Below are positions 6,901 to 7,843 of a DNA stretch of 7,843 nucleotides, piece after piece; within the stretch, counting starts at the first letter, position 1, and each line of letters begins with the position of its first letter. The stretch is taken from contig JAFGDI010000039.1 of assembly GCA_016932145.1 (NCBI GenBank), positions 1 through 7,843 on the forward strand, written 5' to 3'. Origin of the DNA: Sedimentisphaerales bacterium. GTDB lineage: Bacteria > Planctomycetota > Phycisphaerae > Sedimentisphaerales > SM23-30. The translations under genes and the position numbers were made by a program. The notes beneath the pieces were generated by a model, which was not told the origin of the DNA, did no database searches, and worked only from the letters and a program-made list of their open reading frames with translations.

Positions 6901-7843
6901 TGCCATGCAGTCAATGTCTCAGTTAGATTCATTACAGGATAAGAAGCAGGCATATATAGATATGATCGATAAGTATTATCAGCAGGTAATGACCGAGATG
7001 CCAGGCAGTTCAGTTTTGATATCTAATTATGAGCTGTTTTCGCGTATGTCAGGCAAGGGCAGCAGTCAGGGCATAGAAAAGCTCCAGGAGATTCTCAATA
7101 GCAGTACAGGAGCAGAGCGTTTCGCTGCGGTAATGGCCCTGACGCGTTTCTATATTTCGGACGGTAAGGATAATGAGGTAGTCAGTCTGCTGACAGAAGA
7201 GGTTAATAAGGCTACTGATGCTGAGGAACGGTTGTCAATGCGTGGCATACTGGCTTCGGTGTATAAAAATACCGGCAATTATGATAAGGCGATAGAGGTA
7301 TATACCCAGCAGCGTAATGAAAAAGACTCAGATGAGCTTATGACATTGCAGATAGAAGCAATGATGGATGGCGGCTATAATGAGAAGGCCAGACCATTAT
7401 TAGCGGAAATGGAGAAGAATTATCCCAATGATAATAAAGTATATCTTCTCAAGGCCAAGTATGCTCTGCGTGAGACTGAATATGATAAGGCGATCGAATA
7501 TGCCGATAAGGCCCTGGAATTGAAACCGGGTGAGTCAGTTGGATTGCAGATCAAGAGTCAGGCGTTGTTCTATAGTGATAAGTTATATGAAGCGCAGCAG
7601 GTAATAGGAGAGATGCGGGCCGGTGTGTCAGCAGATTCTAATCTGGGTCGGGCTTTACTGGCACAGATATATCTTCGTACGCGTAAATATGATGATGCGA
7701 TAATTGAGATGAAAAAGGGTCTTGATTCTCAGCCGGGTGATTTGCAGCTAAAGACAATGCTGGTCAATACTCTGGAGAATCTCAGGCGTTGGAGTGATCT
7801 GGTAGAGTTTTACCAGCGACAGATGCGTATATTCCCGGATCGA
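3908..7843 (+). CDS. Giant membrane-anchored tetratricopeptide (TPR) protein, 3' end outside the window
   Basis: The frame from ATG 3908 stays open to the last base, giving 1312 codons and no stop, so the protein is longer still. The start is fixed by an in-frame TAA at 3902-3904 and a GGAG site 7 nt upstream. Residues 3-13 are very basic, 14-32 form one hydrophobic helix, and no lipobox Cys follows, so it is probably an inner-membrane anchor with the remainder in the periplasm. The rest is almost wholly helical repeats. TPR-like units are clear at about 127-200, 365-400, 769-900 (AIELFTKAAELKPDS; QKSGRKADALRELELSLSQN), 1110-1140 (YKNTGNYDKAIEVYTQQ), 1178-1211 (TEYDKAIEYADKALELKPG) and 1244-1278 (RTRKYDDAIIEMKKGL); those between are degenerate. 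TPR arrays bind partner proteins. The position after exosortase and EpsI recalls the PrsT TPR lipoprotein of PEP-CTERM loci, but size and anchor differ. Function is inferred from context. Confidence 0.9.
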   Translation, partial: MARTIKKKKLNRKLITVLLIVAVPLLLIMAIAWDSRRPFLPTAIHKLLGRDPQVLLEQSRTALTELESYYAQLKGEVSGIENPQEASEKWKALFKDEYSPRARDVFHLITDARRFSKNNPGLQIDAHKEMVRFHLITDNYLKGALPSWETIVRLDGTNYEAWTNIADLYMEMAEFYSGVETLTKLDEAAVELTELKPEDASGQSMRLFAVAMKLKSALSQDVISDKEAADALLAEIEEKFSGSVIGAKAAGCYYGYQVQSAANLVAKQEIINKSSAILKAAIEANPESSQAYKNYFKYYLEVCIDAYKDELKVTLDGEKKNDIMRQMTEFKTAAISEYNVALLKFPEDAEIKVSKANFLSSTNESSYAEVAMLYEQAVALEPDNLIWCSVLGKLNYFISADSGDKEILNTARKYLQKTYYSYDDSMTLSPEGRMVSFYRQVEVMPFLALIDTQLSATDETAVKELEAIAVEFSENKGTTSALTRACEGLHFMALGKDKQAVQRLYSAVANQQDNTEFSALFLAEIRWKLYELLRSGEYKVEALQNAILSFSVRPRSGTDLVSILDTYTGIPSAKAYQEVIQLIQAFGSRYEKDTASYPDIRRHLGQALLRTGKTQEARAVVADISTGGFELEFLRCELIEDEAEKVAALEELVTRYPSEGKLVNYLYSYYINGMKNGADNLAKLRGMLTAAHEAEPDDRYFVQELAKVNEPDPLAISPERMFEINLSVIEGIKDEFDRSLAAGRLYASRAEQQANNEELAESVKADRLKAIELFTKAAELKPDSVAPLTETMVVSMGMKDYVQAESVVKKIKAIDDQAGRFAEIDILYANEDYESAERQLSTYLSENPLSARGHHVLARIYQKSGRKADALRELELSLSQNKFNADAIVDYIIMLNEDYVGIGLDNIGPDKIQNMMSWIEQLMSVSSGNIQGVRFFIQYAPLWAGVLDDQIYSPNTDAATAQTYRETVLRIEDMLLRNINAISNSLKGNESVYIICANAMQSMSQLDSLQDKKQAYIDMIDKYYQQVMTEMPGSSVLISNYELFSRMSGKGSSQGIEKLQEILNSSTGAERFAAVMALTRFYISDGKDNEVVSLLTEEVNKATDAEERLSMRGILASVYKNTGNYDKAIEVYTQQRNEKDSDELMTLQIEAMMDGGYNEKARPLLAEMEKNYPNDNKVYLLKAKYALRETEYDKAIEYADKALELKPGESVGLQIKSQALFYSDKLYEAQQVIGEMRAGVSADSNLGRALLAQIYLRTRKYDDAIIEMKKGLDSQPGDLQLKTMLVNTLENLRRWSDLVEFYQRQMRIFPDR
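4013..4033 (+). repeat. Perfect 7-bp inverted repeat inside the TPR gene start
   Basis: CGTCGGC at 4013-4019 and GCCGACG at 4027-4033 are exact reverse complements around a 7-nt CTTTTTT loop. They lie in codons 36-42 (RRPFLPT), right after the membrane-helix codons. The GC-rich stem stands out from its AT-rich surroundings. It could slow translation just as the membrane segment emerges, or act with the GTCGGC word at 3876-3881. Coincidence with the coding need cannot be excluded. Confidence 0.45.

Noticed and set aside
1..7843. CRISPR arrays, tRNA or rRNA genes, insertion sequences or attachment sites
   Set aside because: No regularly spaced direct repeats, cloverleaf-like segments, rRNA signatures, transposase motifs or terminal inverted repeats with target duplications were seen on either strand.

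Overview
The window looks like part of a bacterial exopolysaccharide/exosortase locus. It carries one apparent rightward operon: a lipoprotein of the Wza/SLBB polysaccharide-export family, a 47-residue candidate membrane peptide, an exosortase, an exosortase-associated EpsI-like protein, and a very large membrane-anchored TPR protein that runs off the right edge. No terminator is visible between these genes. The exosortase and EpsI genes are 1 nt apart, and the small ORF overlaps the exosortase start by 4 nt (ATGA). At the far left, the first 26 bases read on the minus strand as the start of a divergent gene with a Rossmann-type nucleotide-binding N-terminus.

Organism: exosortase plus EpsI plus TPR beside a polysaccharide exporter means a Gram-negative (diderm) exopolysaccharide-linked bacterium. 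The moderately AT-rich coding sequence with many ATA codons, the separate EpsI gene, the unusual exporter insert and the exporter C-terminus ending in a YGFGF...DFGR pattern make me favour the PVC group, possibly a Phycisphaerae-like planctomycete. That is an impression from sequence style only, not a demonstrated assignment.

Layout: 1-26, start of a minus-strand gene; 27-428, an AT-rich divergent regulatory region with two T8 tracts, 9-bp inverted copies and a leader hairpin; 429-1955, exporter; 1956-1991, short gap with a small hairpin; 1992-2135, small membrane ORF; 2132-3076, exosortase with its Cys/Arg/His triad; 3078-3857, EpsI-like protein; 3858-3907, short gap with a weak hairpin and a good Shine-Dalgarno; 3908 to the end, TPR protein, at least 1312 codons with no stop.

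How the parts may work together: by family knowledge, exosortases are multi-pass inner-membrane cysteine transpeptidase-like enzymes that process C-terminal sorting signals (PEP-CTERM type) on secreted proteins, in genomes that also make exopolysaccharide. EpsI-like proteins accompany them, and large TPR proteins such as PrsT are common partners. The exporter would carry polysaccharide through the outer membrane. No sorting substrate, glycosyltransferase, polymerase or autokinase lies inside the window. The parts least explained by known families are the small coupled ORF, the roughly 150-residue acidic insert inside the exporter's first SLBB unit, and the giant TPR protein.
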